A stretch of 64,000 bases of DNA from Plenodomus lindquistii (lineage: Eukaryota; Ascomycota; Dothideomycetes; Pleosporales; Leptosphaeriaceae). The DNA is taken from positions 992,001 to 1,056,000 of the forward strand of contig JANUWI010000017.1 of the NCBI GenBank assembly GCA_025504975.1, in the 5' to 3' direction. Positions 11,509 through 23,136 of this stretch are shown here, one piece after another. Below the pieces are notes generated by a model. The model was not told the DNA's origin. It made no database searches and saw only the letters and a list, made by a program, of their open reading frames with translations. The translations under genes were made by a program, and so were the position numbers. Within the stretch, counting starts at the first letter, position 1, and each line of letters begins with the position of its first letter.

Positions 11509-14500
11509 ATGAGGTACGCGCCTCTCGAGTGGAAGTTCTTCCACGAGGAGGGCGCGGTGCCTCTGAGGCTACTCCCGCCCAGCACCCGGTCCTCGTTCGG
11601 TGACTTTGTTGACCTTTGTCGACCCGGCACCTGTGACGTGACCCAGCGAAAGAAGCGGGCGTACCGATTGCAATCTGAGCTTGCGCGTCGCAATGAGCAG
11701 CGCCAGCAATCTGCCTTCGCTCGTCGCAACATCGTCCCCTCTTCCCCCCATGATGAGCGCAAGCCGCGCCGTTGCGAACCTTCGCGCCGGTACAATGAAG
11801 AAGTATCATGGCGGTTGGCTCGAAATGGTGACCGCCTAAAGACCATTAACCGACAGCGCGCCTTCCTGAAGAAGCAGGCCCAAGACGAGAATGAGTTGGT
11901 CGTGAAGCAGATCTGTGAGAAGCTCCAAGGCGACGGCCCCCAGGTTCGTACATGTTTCCATCATCGCCCCAAAGACTTTCGCATGCATACTAACCTTGTT
12001 CTAGTTCAAGCATGTTCTCGAAAAGATGGCTTGGGCGCGCTTCAACTCCGCCGAGTTCAAAGTTGCGAGTGAAGAGCTAATTGCCTTCACCGATGACATT
12101 GTCCAAGACATCGAGCAGCTCGAGGGCAGGTACAGTTTGCTTCGAGGCGAGGCTCTGGATGACCAGTGGATGAGCGATCTTGTCGCCCAATTGGGCTGGG
12201 ATTGGAAACTGTATGAGCATGTTCACGAGACCTTCTACAAGAACTGGGAGCTCTCGTTTGCTCTTACAGAGGAGACGCTTCGCACCGTTGACACCATGGA
12301 GTGCTTTGCAGGATTGCTCGAGGTTCGGCTGCCAGGCCTTGCTCTAAAGAGTGGTCACTTCCAGGACCAGCTTCGTTGCCTGAATTCCAGCAGCAAGATG
12401 GGGCTCCAAGGTGGTTACTCGTCAGACGGCTTTTACGCTCCCATTGGCCACTTTTGGGATGAAGATGAGATCGAGATGGGCGATTGCGACGTCGAGGAGA
12501 ATTCCGAGCGAGACATGGATCTGAGCGACACGATTATTCCTGACATTGTCTCCCGTAAGTCCACCCACTCTTTCCCATCGCTTGACCCTTCTCACACTCT
12601 TCCAGCCTCGAGCGGTCTTTTGCCCTCGCCCCATGGCAGTGCCAACAACCTGAACTCGTCTACCTCCACTGTTGGGAGCAGCATCAGCAACTTCGGCTCC
12701 AGCGTTGGTACCTTCGCGTCCAGCACCACCAGCATGTCTTCCGGCTTTGCAAGCTCGGTTTCTGAGCCACATACGCCACGTACTCTGAGCAAGCTCTCAC
12801 CTGCCCGTACCCACTCCCTATCTCTCTGGGTTGAGTCCTGGGCTCAAGAAGACCCTATGGTGTACCCAGCCCCCCCATCATCCCGTGTAGAACGCCCAGA
12901 AGATGTACCAGCATTATCTCCTACGGCATCGGGTGCTACTTCACACGCCGACACCACCATCCCGCCAGCGCCGTTGAGTGCCCAAGAGACCTCAGCACCA
13001 GCATGCTCTAGCACATCTACCGCCGCGCACAACAGCCCACAAGGTCCGCTCTCGCCGACCCTTGGAACTCCCCCCAGTCAGAGGGTTGCGAACCCATCCC
13101 CCTCTGCTGGGCCCAAGGCGAAGCTCCACCCGTCCGAATATGCCCCAAGCCAGAGGATCGCGAACCCATCCTCCTCTGCTGGACTTGAGGCGATTCCGCA
13201 CTCGTCAGAACTTGCTACCAGCCAGAGGGTTGCGAACCCATCCCCCTCTGCTGGACTTGAGACGAAGCCCCACCTGTCCGAATCTGCTCCCAGTCAGAGG
13301 ATCGCGAACCCATCCTCCTCTGCTGGACTTGAGGCGATTCCGCACTCGTCAGAACTTGCTACCAGCCAGAGGGTTGCGAACCCATCCCCCTCTGCTGGAC
13401 TTGAGACGAAGCCCCACCTGTCCGAACCTGCTCCCAGCCAGAGGGTTGCGAACCCATCCCCCTCTGCTAGATCCATCCCGAAGTCTCGGTCAACTTCAGC
13501 TGGTGTTTTTAAGAACTCCGCTAAAGTGACGAAATCGAGCAAGGCGACGGGTTCTAGCAAGTTCGCCAGCGCAAGCAAGGTTACAAAGCCCTGCAAGGCA
13601 AATGCAAGCAGCGGAGTGAAGAAGGCTAAGAGGTGGTATGGCTTGAAAGCTGCCTTGATTGAAAAGGCGGAAAGCAATGCAGCCACGACCGAAGAGGCTG
13701 CCGATCTTGAAGGTGTTTTGGCTAAACTGTCCACTGCGCCCACTCTGGAAAACTTGATGGAGGATCTGTCAACGACGATGAAGACAACTCCTTCCACAAT
13801 CGCAGCCAGCCCGTCAAGTCTCAAGCCTACGATGACCAATCTTGCATTCCCTACACAAGGTGTGAGGACGTCAGCCGGATCCGAGGACGACACACAAGCT
13901 GAGAAGAGCAGCAAAGATGGGACACCCAGCGTCTCACATGGCGACCCCGCACCAGTCCATCAACACGAGCATTCACTAGAGGACATACAGTCTGCAGAGT
14001 ATGCCGACATCAAGGGCGGGACTGGACCATTTGATCCCGACTCCATCGATTCTTGGGACCGACTTCGCGCATTCTTCATGAACAAGACGTTCTCGAGCAT
14101 AGTGGCAGCTGCCCATGCACGCTTTGAGCGAGACGTCCAGGCCTGGCGAGCCCTCAACTCAACATACATGAGCATCATCACGAGGTCATGTAGATGGGTA
14201 CTGGATAGCCACAAAGCCGATTGGTTCGACGTCAGGCAAGTGGTTCGGGACGCGGACGTGTTCCCATGGATTCTCCAAATAAAGAAGATCCTGCTTCTCG
14301 TCAAGGCGATCCCAGCGGGCTTTCCCCAGATCAAGAGCGTGGACAAATTCGAGGACACCCTGTATTTGACTGACTTGGTCCTGAACGGAGAAGCCGCTTG
14401 GGGTGCGACCGAAGTAGAGGTCATGGGCGGCGTGGGCGCGTTCAACAGTAACCGGATACACAGCCGGGAGAGCTTCGAGGCTTTCCTCAACAGCCCGATC

Positions 14501-14872
14501 TTCCAGACAAAGTTCGTGCAATCGATCGAGAGCCTGAAAGCATTGATGGATGACGACGAAGCAAAGGTCACCAATAAGGACACGGAGTTGATCCGGCGCT
14601 CATGCCGATGGTTCATTGACTCCCGCCACGAACACTGGTTCGATATCCAGGTGGTGGGGGACAAGTGGACTGAATTCTGGATCCATGAAGTCGTGGACTT
14701 GCTCGAGCCTCTCAAGTTCTACATTGAGACAATTGAGATCAATCCGGTGTTGACACAGCTCCAGTCGCACCTTGAGATGATCGATCTCATCAATCACGAC
14801 AAGGATATTGATGTTGGATATAAAGTGGGCAAGCCGGTTGACCAGTACCCCGACCGTCCCAAACGGCGTTAG
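11509..14872 (+). CDS. Paralogue B: large protein with internal 24-residue repeats and two C-terminal modules
   Basis: Exons 11509-11943 and 12005-14872 encode 1,100 residues. The 61-base intron has a GTTCGT donor and a TTCTAG acceptor in phase 0, and the ATG at 11509 has a good CAAG context. Residues 1-145 are Arg-rich and probably helical. A second helical region follows to about residue 270, then a long Ser/Pro-rich linker. Inside the linker, about residues 502-634, is a 24-residue repeat beginning SQRVANPS/SQRIANPS. The C-terminal 290 residues hold two copies of a ~138-residue module starting near residues 815 and 953. Shared features are G-x-G-x-F-D/N near the start, an RSCRW helix, and a WFD followed by VV. 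I do not recognise the module. One further copy occurs in the upstream paralogue. There is no signal peptide or membrane helix, so a cytosolic or nuclear location is likely. Confidence 0.85.
13076..13471 (+). repeat. In-frame 72-base minisatellite
   Basis: Five full 72-base units begin at 13076, 13148, 13220, 13292 and 13364, with a partial sixth at 13436. Each starts AGT/AGC-CAG-AGG and encodes SQR(V/I)ANPS. Units alternate between two types, so 13148-13291 and 13292-13435 are near-identical 144-base blocks. Confidence 0.95.
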
Positions 14873-16720
14873 GGATGGGAACGATCCCAGCCACGATGGA
14901 CGCCTGAATTAACGAGGAGATTTGAGGACCCGATATCTGCGCCTTGTCCCTTCCCAGAGCCGCACATCGTAACGACACTCGCGCAAAAGTTTCTATCAGC
15001 GCAAAGCCTTCCCTCCTATCCGCTTTTCATGCAACACAGCATGCATCCTCCACTTGCTCTCTTTTTCCCTCAATCCACCTCCAGCACAACACTTACGGGC
15101 AACACCAGTCTAAGATATTACACTGCCAACACGGCAGTGCGGTCAATCGCTTGACCGAGATACACCCTACTACCACCATGACAATTCAGTCACCCACCAG
15201 ACTGGAATACTACACTGCCAACACGGCAGTGCGGTCAATCGCTTGACCGAGATACACACCACCACCACCATGACAATGCGGTCATCCACCGGACCGAAAC
15301 ATTACACTGCCAACACGGCAGTGCGGTCAACTATTTGACCGAGATACACCACCACCATGACAATGCAGTCATCTACATCGTCGCCACGACGATGCGGTCA
15401 CCCACTTGACCGAGATACATACCACTACCACCACTATGAACCCGCTTTGTCAGAGAGAGCGATAGTGAGCGTGATGCGCACGAGGATTGAGAGGCATGGC
15501 AATTCGGGGAACGTCAATTACACGGGGCTTGCGACGCGATGGGGATTGCGACTGCGAGTAGAGTCCACACCAGGCTGTAACGAACGCCCTTTGCGATGCT
15601 TCCGACATCTTCACGCGACTAAGAGAACGAGAGCTTAGCACGAGCGAGCGGAGATGGGCGACGCCATGAGAGGCCGACAAGGCAGGAGGACATCGCGAAG
15701 TTATATAATGACGGCACAGGTACGATACGAGGGACTTTGGAGACCAGCAAGGGTGATGGCGAAGTCTGTAACGCACCGCGGTGAAGGACGCGCTGCATCA
15801 TATTTGTTTTAATACCTGCCGCGCTTTTTCCCTTCGCACTCAGCCGCAGCTCGTCATGCGCGCTTACGAGCTTTACGATACCCACGATGGGAAGGCGGGA
15901 GGCTTTTCCTCACCGGCTAGTGGTCATTGTGCCAGCGGTCTAATATGATATTTCCTTACCACAAATGTGACCTGAGCATGATGATTCGTGACCTGTTGGA
16001 TGAGATGAGGACGTAATGTAGTGGGTATACGTGAGGTTGTTCCATAGTCGCGAGACTCTGTGTGGAGAGGAAGCCGAAGTTTCCTCCGAAGAAGGGCGCT
16101 GTGATGGTCCGTCTCAGCTCTATGAAGAGGCAACGGCAGCAGGATGGTCAAAGCGTGTCTTCTTCGGGCTTGTAGTCGGCAATCCTGCGCGTGGTTCGCC
16201 AATACGCCGAATGACAATCGCAGGGTGTTGTCAAATGTCGCCCAGATTTTATGACTATCTGCGAATCAAATACATAACAAAGGTTGATGAGTGCTAGTGT
16301 GACCGGTTAATAACACACATCCATTGAAGCACTGCCAACTGTCAGTTATCTGCCGCATAGCACTTCAATAGTATCGTCGCCCGGATGTTGCCGGTGGAAG
16401 GATGGGAACGGAAACTCGGGGACTTCGCTGTGCGGCTGGGTCGGTCCGAAGTGACACGGCATCGTCCTCAAGGCTCAGACTAACGACTCAGAGGGGATGA
16501 GAGGGATTTTGTGAGTGCGCTAACAAGAGATTAGGAAACTACGGTCACAGGAAAAAGCTGACGGCGGTGGGCTGCGGTACGGGTCAGGTGCACGGGAAAG
16601 GATCCGACGCTTCCACTGACACCACACTCTTCCGACCGCGAACGAGCTCAAATGAACTCCAATCATAGCATTTCTTGTCTTCTTTAAGCTGTCGAAAAAC
16701 TGCCCGCAGCAACATCGAGA
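14873..16720. other. Intergenic with hairpin minisatellite, otherwise nothing recognised
   Basis: A 1.85 kb space between two convergent genes. Its left part holds the 92-base hairpin repeat listed next. Between about 15,420 and 16,720 I see only short unsupported frames. Confidence 0.5.
15121..15419. repeat. 92-base tandem repeat made of stem-loops
   Basis: Units start at 15121, 15213 and 15305, exactly 92 bases apart, with a variant partial unit after 15366. Each unit has hairpin 1, CACTGCC-AACAC-GGCAGTG; hairpin 2, CGGTCAA-loop-TTGACCG; a GAGATACA and CCACCATGACAAT spacer; and hairpin 3 with five-base arms and an eight-base loop. Hairpin 3 is CAGTC/GACTG in unit 1 (15187-15204) but CGGTC/GACCG in unit 2 (15279-15296). 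Unit 3 instead carries CATCGTCG-CCA-CGACGATG at 15376-15394, then CGGTCA-loop-TGACCG at 15395-15412. Confidence 0.9.
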
Positions 16721-18336
16721 TCATACAGCCCTACCATACGCATCCGGATTATGTTCCACCACCTGCTCAATGACATGAGTCACCTCGACTAATGGAATGA
16801 ACGACTTCCTATCACCATTCCTTGGCGCCTCTGTTGTCACCTCTACGCGTGCATTCGACGCACCTGCCCCGCTGATACCTGACCTGCCGGTCGACTTGGC
16901 CCAGGTCGTCGCACCAAAGACTCTCGGCCAATACCTCTTAAACAGCGAATGTAGCGATGGCATACAAGCACACATAACGCCGACATCCATCTCAATCGTC
17001 GACCAGTACCCAAAGGGCGCGAGATCCCAAGTCGCATTCTCCGTATTTGCGAAATGTATGAGATATTCTAGACGAATGATGCTGACAACTGTAACGCTAT
17101 GAAGAGTCAGCCAGGCCTGCGATGCCTGATTGTGCGCGTCGAGAACTTACAAGCCGCCAACGCAGAACATCAGCAACAACTGCACCTTCTTCTTCCAATT
17201 CATTACCAATCTAGAAAGCTCTCGGAGTGGTAAAATGATAATTACCAAGTCCATGACGATGTTGAAGATGGCAGCAGCCCAGCCCTGGGCGTTGATGTTC
17301 CTGCAAACACCCTGAGTCTCGCCGTGCCAGTACGTCCAAGCATAGCTGACAGGCGTGCATTGGAAGACAGATATGAAAATGAAGATGAGCAGATACAAGC
17401 CGTTCAAACCTATGAAGAAGTAGACAATCCTCCGAAACGACTTCTTGGGGAAGATGCGTAGGTAGACGAAGAGGATTGATATCTTGGTGAGCGTTACTAT
17501 CGTTAGATAGATTGACTCGTCGATGAAGTAGAGCTGCAGATTGTTAGTATGGAAAGCTTCGACTGAGTTTGGTGTGGGCGGACTAACCTTGAGGATGAAT
17601 GTGATGTTGCTGAATGGCAGGGTCCAGATATCCTTACCCAGGCCATGGTTGGCGACTTTTGATAATCAGCAATGATGATACGAATAAGCAGCAGCAGTGA
17701 TTACACTTACAAGGCACAGATAAGCCGGAGAAGACGGCCAAGAGGAACTGTGTTACGATTCAATAACAAGTCGTACTGCAAGGTGTCATTGATATGTTTC
17801 TTACCATCGCTGCATAAATCGTGTAATCGTCCCAACCGAGCTGAGCGCCAGGCAAAGTCAACTTTGAGAGCGTTCGGAGAATGCAAAACAAAAGCGCCAC
17901 GGCGCCCCCACCAACACCAAAGCCGGAGACAAGCATATGCCTGTCTCTTACGGGGGCGCCGCAAGTCGTCATTGATACGTTTTTTGTCGCTGTACATTGT
18001 GAGCGGAACCGCTTTATTAAGTAGGAAGGCCAGGAACGCATACTCAGCTGCTCTTTCACAGTACATCTTGTTCGTACACATTCGTTGATCGTATGCGCTA
18101 GCTCTTTGTTCAAGCAAATACAGGTTTGGTCGGTGACTGCGCAACTGGACTGAGTGATTGCTGAGATGGTGCAGTTGAGCTATGATCATTAGTAGAAGCG
18201 CGAGATAATTTCATCTTTGCGAATTTTGACCTACGCCACAATCTGGTAGAGACGCAGCTGCGGATGATAGATCCGCATGTACAGAAACGGAAAAGACGCT
18301 GGCAAGTACTACCAAGGAACCCCAAAGCAGTCTCAT
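16721..18336 (-). CDS. CFEM-domain seven-helix receptor (PTH11 type)
   Basis: Seven minus-strand exons are 18235-18336, 18044-18179, 17805-17989, 17711-17747, 17588-17655, 17151-17533 and 16721-17096, giving 428 residues. All junctions use GT/AG and keep frame. Residues 1-21 form a signal peptide (MRLLWGSLVVLASVFSVSVHA). The next ~60 residues carry the eight-cysteine CFEM pattern: LPDC, LNC, SSC, TDQTCIC, INEC and RTRC. It is followed by TTKNVSMTTCGAPVRDR, the usual bridge in this family. Membrane helices then follow with GWDDYTIY, the FANHGLGKDIWTLP loop, QCTPVSYAW and FNIVMDLVIIILP, as in the fungal rhodopsin-like/PTH11 group. Such proteins sit in the plasma membrane and are thought to sense surface or host cues. 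The C-terminal tail is cytosolic and unconserved in appearance. Confidence 0.93.
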
Positions 18337-19520
18337 CGTGGCAGGATGAGTTCAGCAAGAGAATAAGTCTTGCCTTGATGTGCGCCACAAATCGTGCGCC
18401 GAAGGTTGAGGCGTGTAGATGCTAGTCTAGGTGCCGCGACATCGAATTCCTGTATTTTTGAAGGTGCTCCAAGGCAAAGGAGGTTTACAGAGGAGGTGAG
18501 AGGTAGCTTCTAGGTCTTCAGCTCCGAGCTCAACGGTCCAGTGGGTCGGGATCTCCCATGGGAAAGAGCGGAACCCAGGGACTGGGCATTGGGATCTTTC
18601 AAGTTACAAATGCGGCGACGCTATCATCGTCGATCTAAAGGGGGGTCGTGCACTCACTGCTTATGGCATCGTGCTTTTGAAGGTCTACTAAGAGACAGGG
18701 ATATGGACATCAAGATGGGAGAGAAGCTGAAGCAACTTTGGTCAAGATCAGCAGTTGGGAACAACTACATGAGGGTACTGTATAGAGGCTGACGGATCGT
18801 CGTGATGATCTTTGAGCAAGTCCCGATATGTTGAGCCGTCGTCCGATCGTAGCCTTGTCGATTAAGAGATCGACAGGAGGTATCGCCTGGATGACATGAG
18901 GTGTAAAGGCACGTTACTCAGTATCCTTGTAGCGCTGACTGCTTTGACCAAGACGAACTGGTATGCATGCTCAATTGATTATGACATGTTTACATACAAT
19001 CTACGCGGGTCAACTTCGGGCAGGGCTGGAACGAGACTAAGTTCTCGAAGAATTGCCGGCGAGTGTTGTTTTCAATTCTCCGAACCGCTGTAGATCCGGG
19101 GACTCTCGTGGCTCTGGCATCTTGCGAGCCGTTGTGTTCTTGACCGACAACTTGAAGGAATTATTATCCTATCTTGACCGCACATTGCGGTTCGTGACCT
19201 CTGTCATGGGAAGACCCACAACCCAAGGGGCGCTCGTCCTGACAGGCGACGATCGTAAGAATCGAAAAGCATAACACGCGGCTGCAGAGGTCTGGCTGGG
19301 AGACAGCTTACACAGTTCAACAAGCTGTCGACTTATTGACAATTGATTCTCTTTACCATGACTTGACATCGGCATTCAATTCAGGGCCCTTTGGTCTCAC
19401 TTTGTCTCTGGTTCTGTCTTTCTTTGATAGAAGCATTCGGTCCGATATCGCCTTTGCACGAACCTCCCAATCCTTCATTGCTCAAGCCTCAAGCTCACCT
19501 TTCACGCGTGAATCGAGAAT
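18337..19520. other. Intergenic, nothing recognised
   Basis: Contains the presumed promoter of the CFEM receptor near 18,340-18,700. No motif-bearing frame was found on either strand. Confidence 0.45.
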
Positions 19521-19961
19521 TCACACAAATACAATCTCTATCGCGGCAGCAGGATCTAATGCCTCGAGCAGATCGCTCGCGTAGAGTGTGAACGCTCCGA
19601 TTCTCAAATACGAATTCGTGACAAGCATACCGCCATCTTTATTCGCCCCGCTCGCCGGATGAACGATACTGGTTCCAACACCAAAATCTGCGGTGGTTGG
19701 TAGTTGATAAGCTTCTTTACGTGGAGAAATTCAATCTGCCAGACAGTCAAGTGAGAGACTGTTGCGCGGCGTATGATAATTGTTGTACAGCCGCATCGTA
19801 GCCGGGCAACCTGGAAAATGGGGATAACAATACATGTCATCTTCCTCCCCCCTGAAAGCGATGAGATATGTCTTTGGTGTGATCTCCTCAGCATGTATCA
19901 GCCTTTCAAACTCGTCCCCTGTGGCCATTCGTTCACAAGAATGGGACATGGTGTTGTCTCC
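19521..19961 (-). pseudogene. Decayed C-terminal fragment of a HET-domain gene
   Basis: Read on the minus strand from about 19961, one frame gives SHSC, then HAEEIT, YHTPRNSLSLDCLAD, an in-frame TGA, and then NSYLRIGAFTLYASDLLEALDP up to the stop at 19521. The intact HET gene just to the right has, in the same order, SHSC, YAEITI, YRTPRNSIAMDCVDD and FMRIGKFTFYNLDILDAFNP before its own stop. Order and spacing agree, so this is a relic of a second HET paralogue that has lost its N-terminal HET domain and acquired a stop. Upstream bases to about 20,060 are probably further decayed remains. Confidence 0.75.
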
Positions 19962-20202
19962 ATGAGGAGATCGCGAAACAGTGGGATACCGCTCCTACCA
20001 CTTTCTAGAGGAATGCACCATCTGACTCAGGCGAAGAAAACGATGCTGGGGTGACCATTACACACGGCAATATGTGGCATCTAGAGAGTTCTGAAGCTCA
20101 TTCGAGGTTGTACGTACAGCCTGCGTTGCCCAATATTCTTTGCTAACTGCTAAAACCGCTCTTATGCGCGGTTTTGAATGAAGGCAACCGCGGCGGTGAT
20201 TC

Positions 20203-22188
20203 TCATATCAGAACTAAATTCTCCGCGACTATTGGATTGAATGCGTCCAAAATGTCAAGGTTGTAGAAAGTAAACTTGCCGATCCTCATGAAGACCTTCT
20301 CATTCCCGTCATCTCCAGATGCCGCATCGAGAGGCTGTTGGACTGGACGTGCAATAATACCAGAAACACCCAGGGCAGAGATTATAGGTAAGAAGTAACA
20401 CCCCTGCATCCGAGTGGCGCGATCGTCTACGCAATCCATCGCAATACTATTCCTTGGGGTACGATACACTATGAATGGCCACGCGGCGTATCCTGTGAAT
20501 CGATCCAGGAAGCGAATGTTGTAAAATCCAGCATCTTCCTCCCACGTGAATGGGACCAAAGACGCTCTGATTGTGATTTCAGCATATAATAACTGTCCAT
20601 ACTGGTTACTGGAGCTTGCTGGAGCACATGAGTGTGACAAAAGCTGAGTATAGGTGGTCCTTCCAATCGACCCAGGCCACCTGGACAGACATACTGGCGC
20701 ATCCGTCGCTGCCCAACTCCAGCTTGGAGCGCGGTACACTCCAGGCTTCGCTACCGGGCGGGACTGCGGTATGTGATCCTCGTGGACAGACCAGTCCAAG
20801 GCTAACGGTAGTTCTGGGGCGAAGAATCCCGCAATATAGGGCGGGCTTCCCACCAACTCGCCGACAGCTTCCGCGAGGCTGGAAAAAGCAGCTAATTTGT
20901 CCTCATCGGTACGTGTGAGTTGACATTGAGTATATGTTTCCACGAGCTCGATCCATTTGGTATAGGCCCTTGACTTGGATCTGAAGGCTTGTCCTGGCAA
21001 GATTTCGGGTAGAGAGAAGGGGCCACGAGTTGTGACACGAGTAGCGAGACCATTGGGAAATGTCTCGCACACGTTGAGATCATGAGTTTCGCAGCACTCC
21101 CAAAAGACTTGTTGCGGTCCGATCGTCAGAATACGCCTCGAGAAGAGTCTCTCTTGTAGCACCCAGGCTCTTGAGGCTATAGGCGCATTCCGGAAGCCTC
21201 TGGTTGTATGTGAGGCGCTGATGAGAAAATGAGGTCTTTCATCAAGCGTAACTGTGACAGGTTCGAGAGGTCGTGCATCTCGATCTCTAAAGCAGGGTTC
21301 ATTGGCCCCGGCTGCCGCTGCGGTCGAGATACAGACCACAGCCGTAGCGTAGATCCATCCCATGAGCTGTACGTGATGAGCCCAGTCGGCGTATCCGTCA
21401 GGTCCAGATTGAATGATACACAACGAGTCAATCCATAAGTATCGTATCTGCAACCATCGACACATTTGAACCACATCCCGAATGTTCTGAGGCATCGCCG
21501 ATAATTGGATCCCCTCGTTCTCGTAAATGGCTATGCGATCCTGAGTGAGGGTCAAGAAGGGAACCTTTCCCCAACAATGGCTCATCGCTGCGAAGTCTAC
21601 CGGTCGCGCAATGTCTTCAAGTGGAGTCAACCGAGGTGCTTCTTTACTGATGTCCAATAACCGTCGAGGATAGGCTTGTCGTGTCTGCGTCTGTTGACAA
21701 CTGCCGTGGATCTTCAAGCAACGGCCAAGCCACTCACGGGCAAGTGTTCCAACGGCTAATGACCCTGTGCTTGGAGGGAATCCTGCATCGCATTATGTCC
21801 AGCTCTGAAATTATTAAGCGTTGATTTCACCTTGCTCGTAGAACTTGGTGCTTGGACGTGGTGTGTCATGTGGCGAAGGCGCGAACGGTAGACTGGACGA
21901 GTCAACGGCGGTGAAACGCCATCGTCCGAGTTTGAAGCCCTTTCCGTGGGCTACATATATCTGCAAGTCCGTGCCGTGGTGCATATGCCAAAGTAACGGC
22001 CGTTCGTGCTTCTCATCGAGTTCATTAGGATCTGGCTCCTCCTCTATGTCCTCTGCGATCTCCGTGCAGATGTAACACCCCGCCTCCTTTGCGAGCTGTA
22101 GACTTTGTAGGGTGAAATGATGGGGAAATATATGGCTCTGGTTCGCATCGAGGTCCTGGGACATTCCCATGCAAACTGAGCAGAGCAT
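20203..22188 (-). CDS. HET-domain (heterokaryon incompatibility) protein
   Basis: Exons 21831-22188 and 20203-21782 encode 645 residues. The 48-base intron (GTGAAA donor, ATGCAG acceptor, phase 1) joins YEQ to GFPPSTGSL. The N-terminal region has paired cysteines (LCSVC, GCYIC) often seen before HET domains. The HET core follows at about residues 185-330 with MSHCWG, IRYLWIDSLCIIQ and SRAWVLQERLFSRRIL, which are the three hallmark blocks. The C-terminal half includes APSWSWA, also usual in these proteins. Proteins of this family mediate non-self recognition and programmed cell death on cell fusion; most genomic copies have no assigned partner. A truncated paralogue lies immediately downstream at 19521-19961, so this is a small HET locus. 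Confidence 0.92.
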
Positions 22189-23136
22189 CCTTCGCAGTGA
22201 TCAATATCGGTAAGGCAATTTCAGTGCTAAATTTTGGTATTGCCAACAAGGAAGATCCTGTGATGTCTCGAGGAGAATGAAGTCGTGGATGGTGTAAGCC
22301 ATAGTAATGAAGATACACGAAGAACTCATGGTATGTGAACGAGGCGCATACGGTGGGTCGACCGAAGCGGCTAACGCGCGCGTAGTGAAGCTGTGCATGC
22401 TGCAAGTGACAGCATCCGTCAAATGATCTCGCTTCGGCTGACTGGATTTGGGTGATGCGGGCTGAGTTGAGACGTGTCGTATACAGGGACCGTTATTTTG
22501 GCCAATGAAAAGTAAGCTCCTCGGTGTAAGCCGTTCATCCTTCTCATTGAATTGTGCGATGCGACCGGATATCAAAGCGCAAGTAGAGGGGTTGATCATT
22601 ATTCAATATTTAACGCTTTGCATTAGTATTCATCGCGCAGAGGTTGCTCCTGCTTGTATTCTTGCGCAGGAATTGGCCTGTCCTGCATCTTTGTGTATCA
22701 GTATTGCATTCGTGTTGCCTTGTGACCTGGAACCCCACGCAGAAAACGCGTCATGATGCTCCGATGCATCCTCGTCCACATCAGTTCTGGGCTGAGTGGA
22801 TTGACCTCGGGGATTAAGTTCAGTCTCGTGAGCGATGAACACACCCACTTGAGGCTACCATATTTTGTTGTCGTGAGACGAAAGATAGAACCTTCAAAAG
22901 TTCAGCGTTGCCATAGGACGCGTCGTACAGTAATAGTCGTGTGCATTACTCTCGAATGCCCCTAGGCAGATAATGTGACGAAACTGTGTGAGTGAGACGC
23001 TAGCATGGGCAAGGTCATGACGCAATATGTCGGCGCTTCCGTGGCGCGCGCGTCTTCTCCGCCACGCCTCCGCATCGTTCGAGGGTGTGTTTCTCATCCC
23101 AAATACAATCGGACAACAACCATAAATTGTGTCCAC
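22189..23136. other. Divergent intergenic region, nothing recognised
   Basis: Lies between the minus-strand HET gene and the plus-strand MsrB gene and should contain both promoters. An open frame runs upstream of 23137 in the MsrB frame, but the later ATG is preferred. Confidence 0.45.

Noticed and set aside
15121..15419. CRISPR-like array
   Set aside because: The regular spacing comes from whole-unit tandem duplication. There are no unique spacers of constant length between short repeats, and the genome is eukaryotic.
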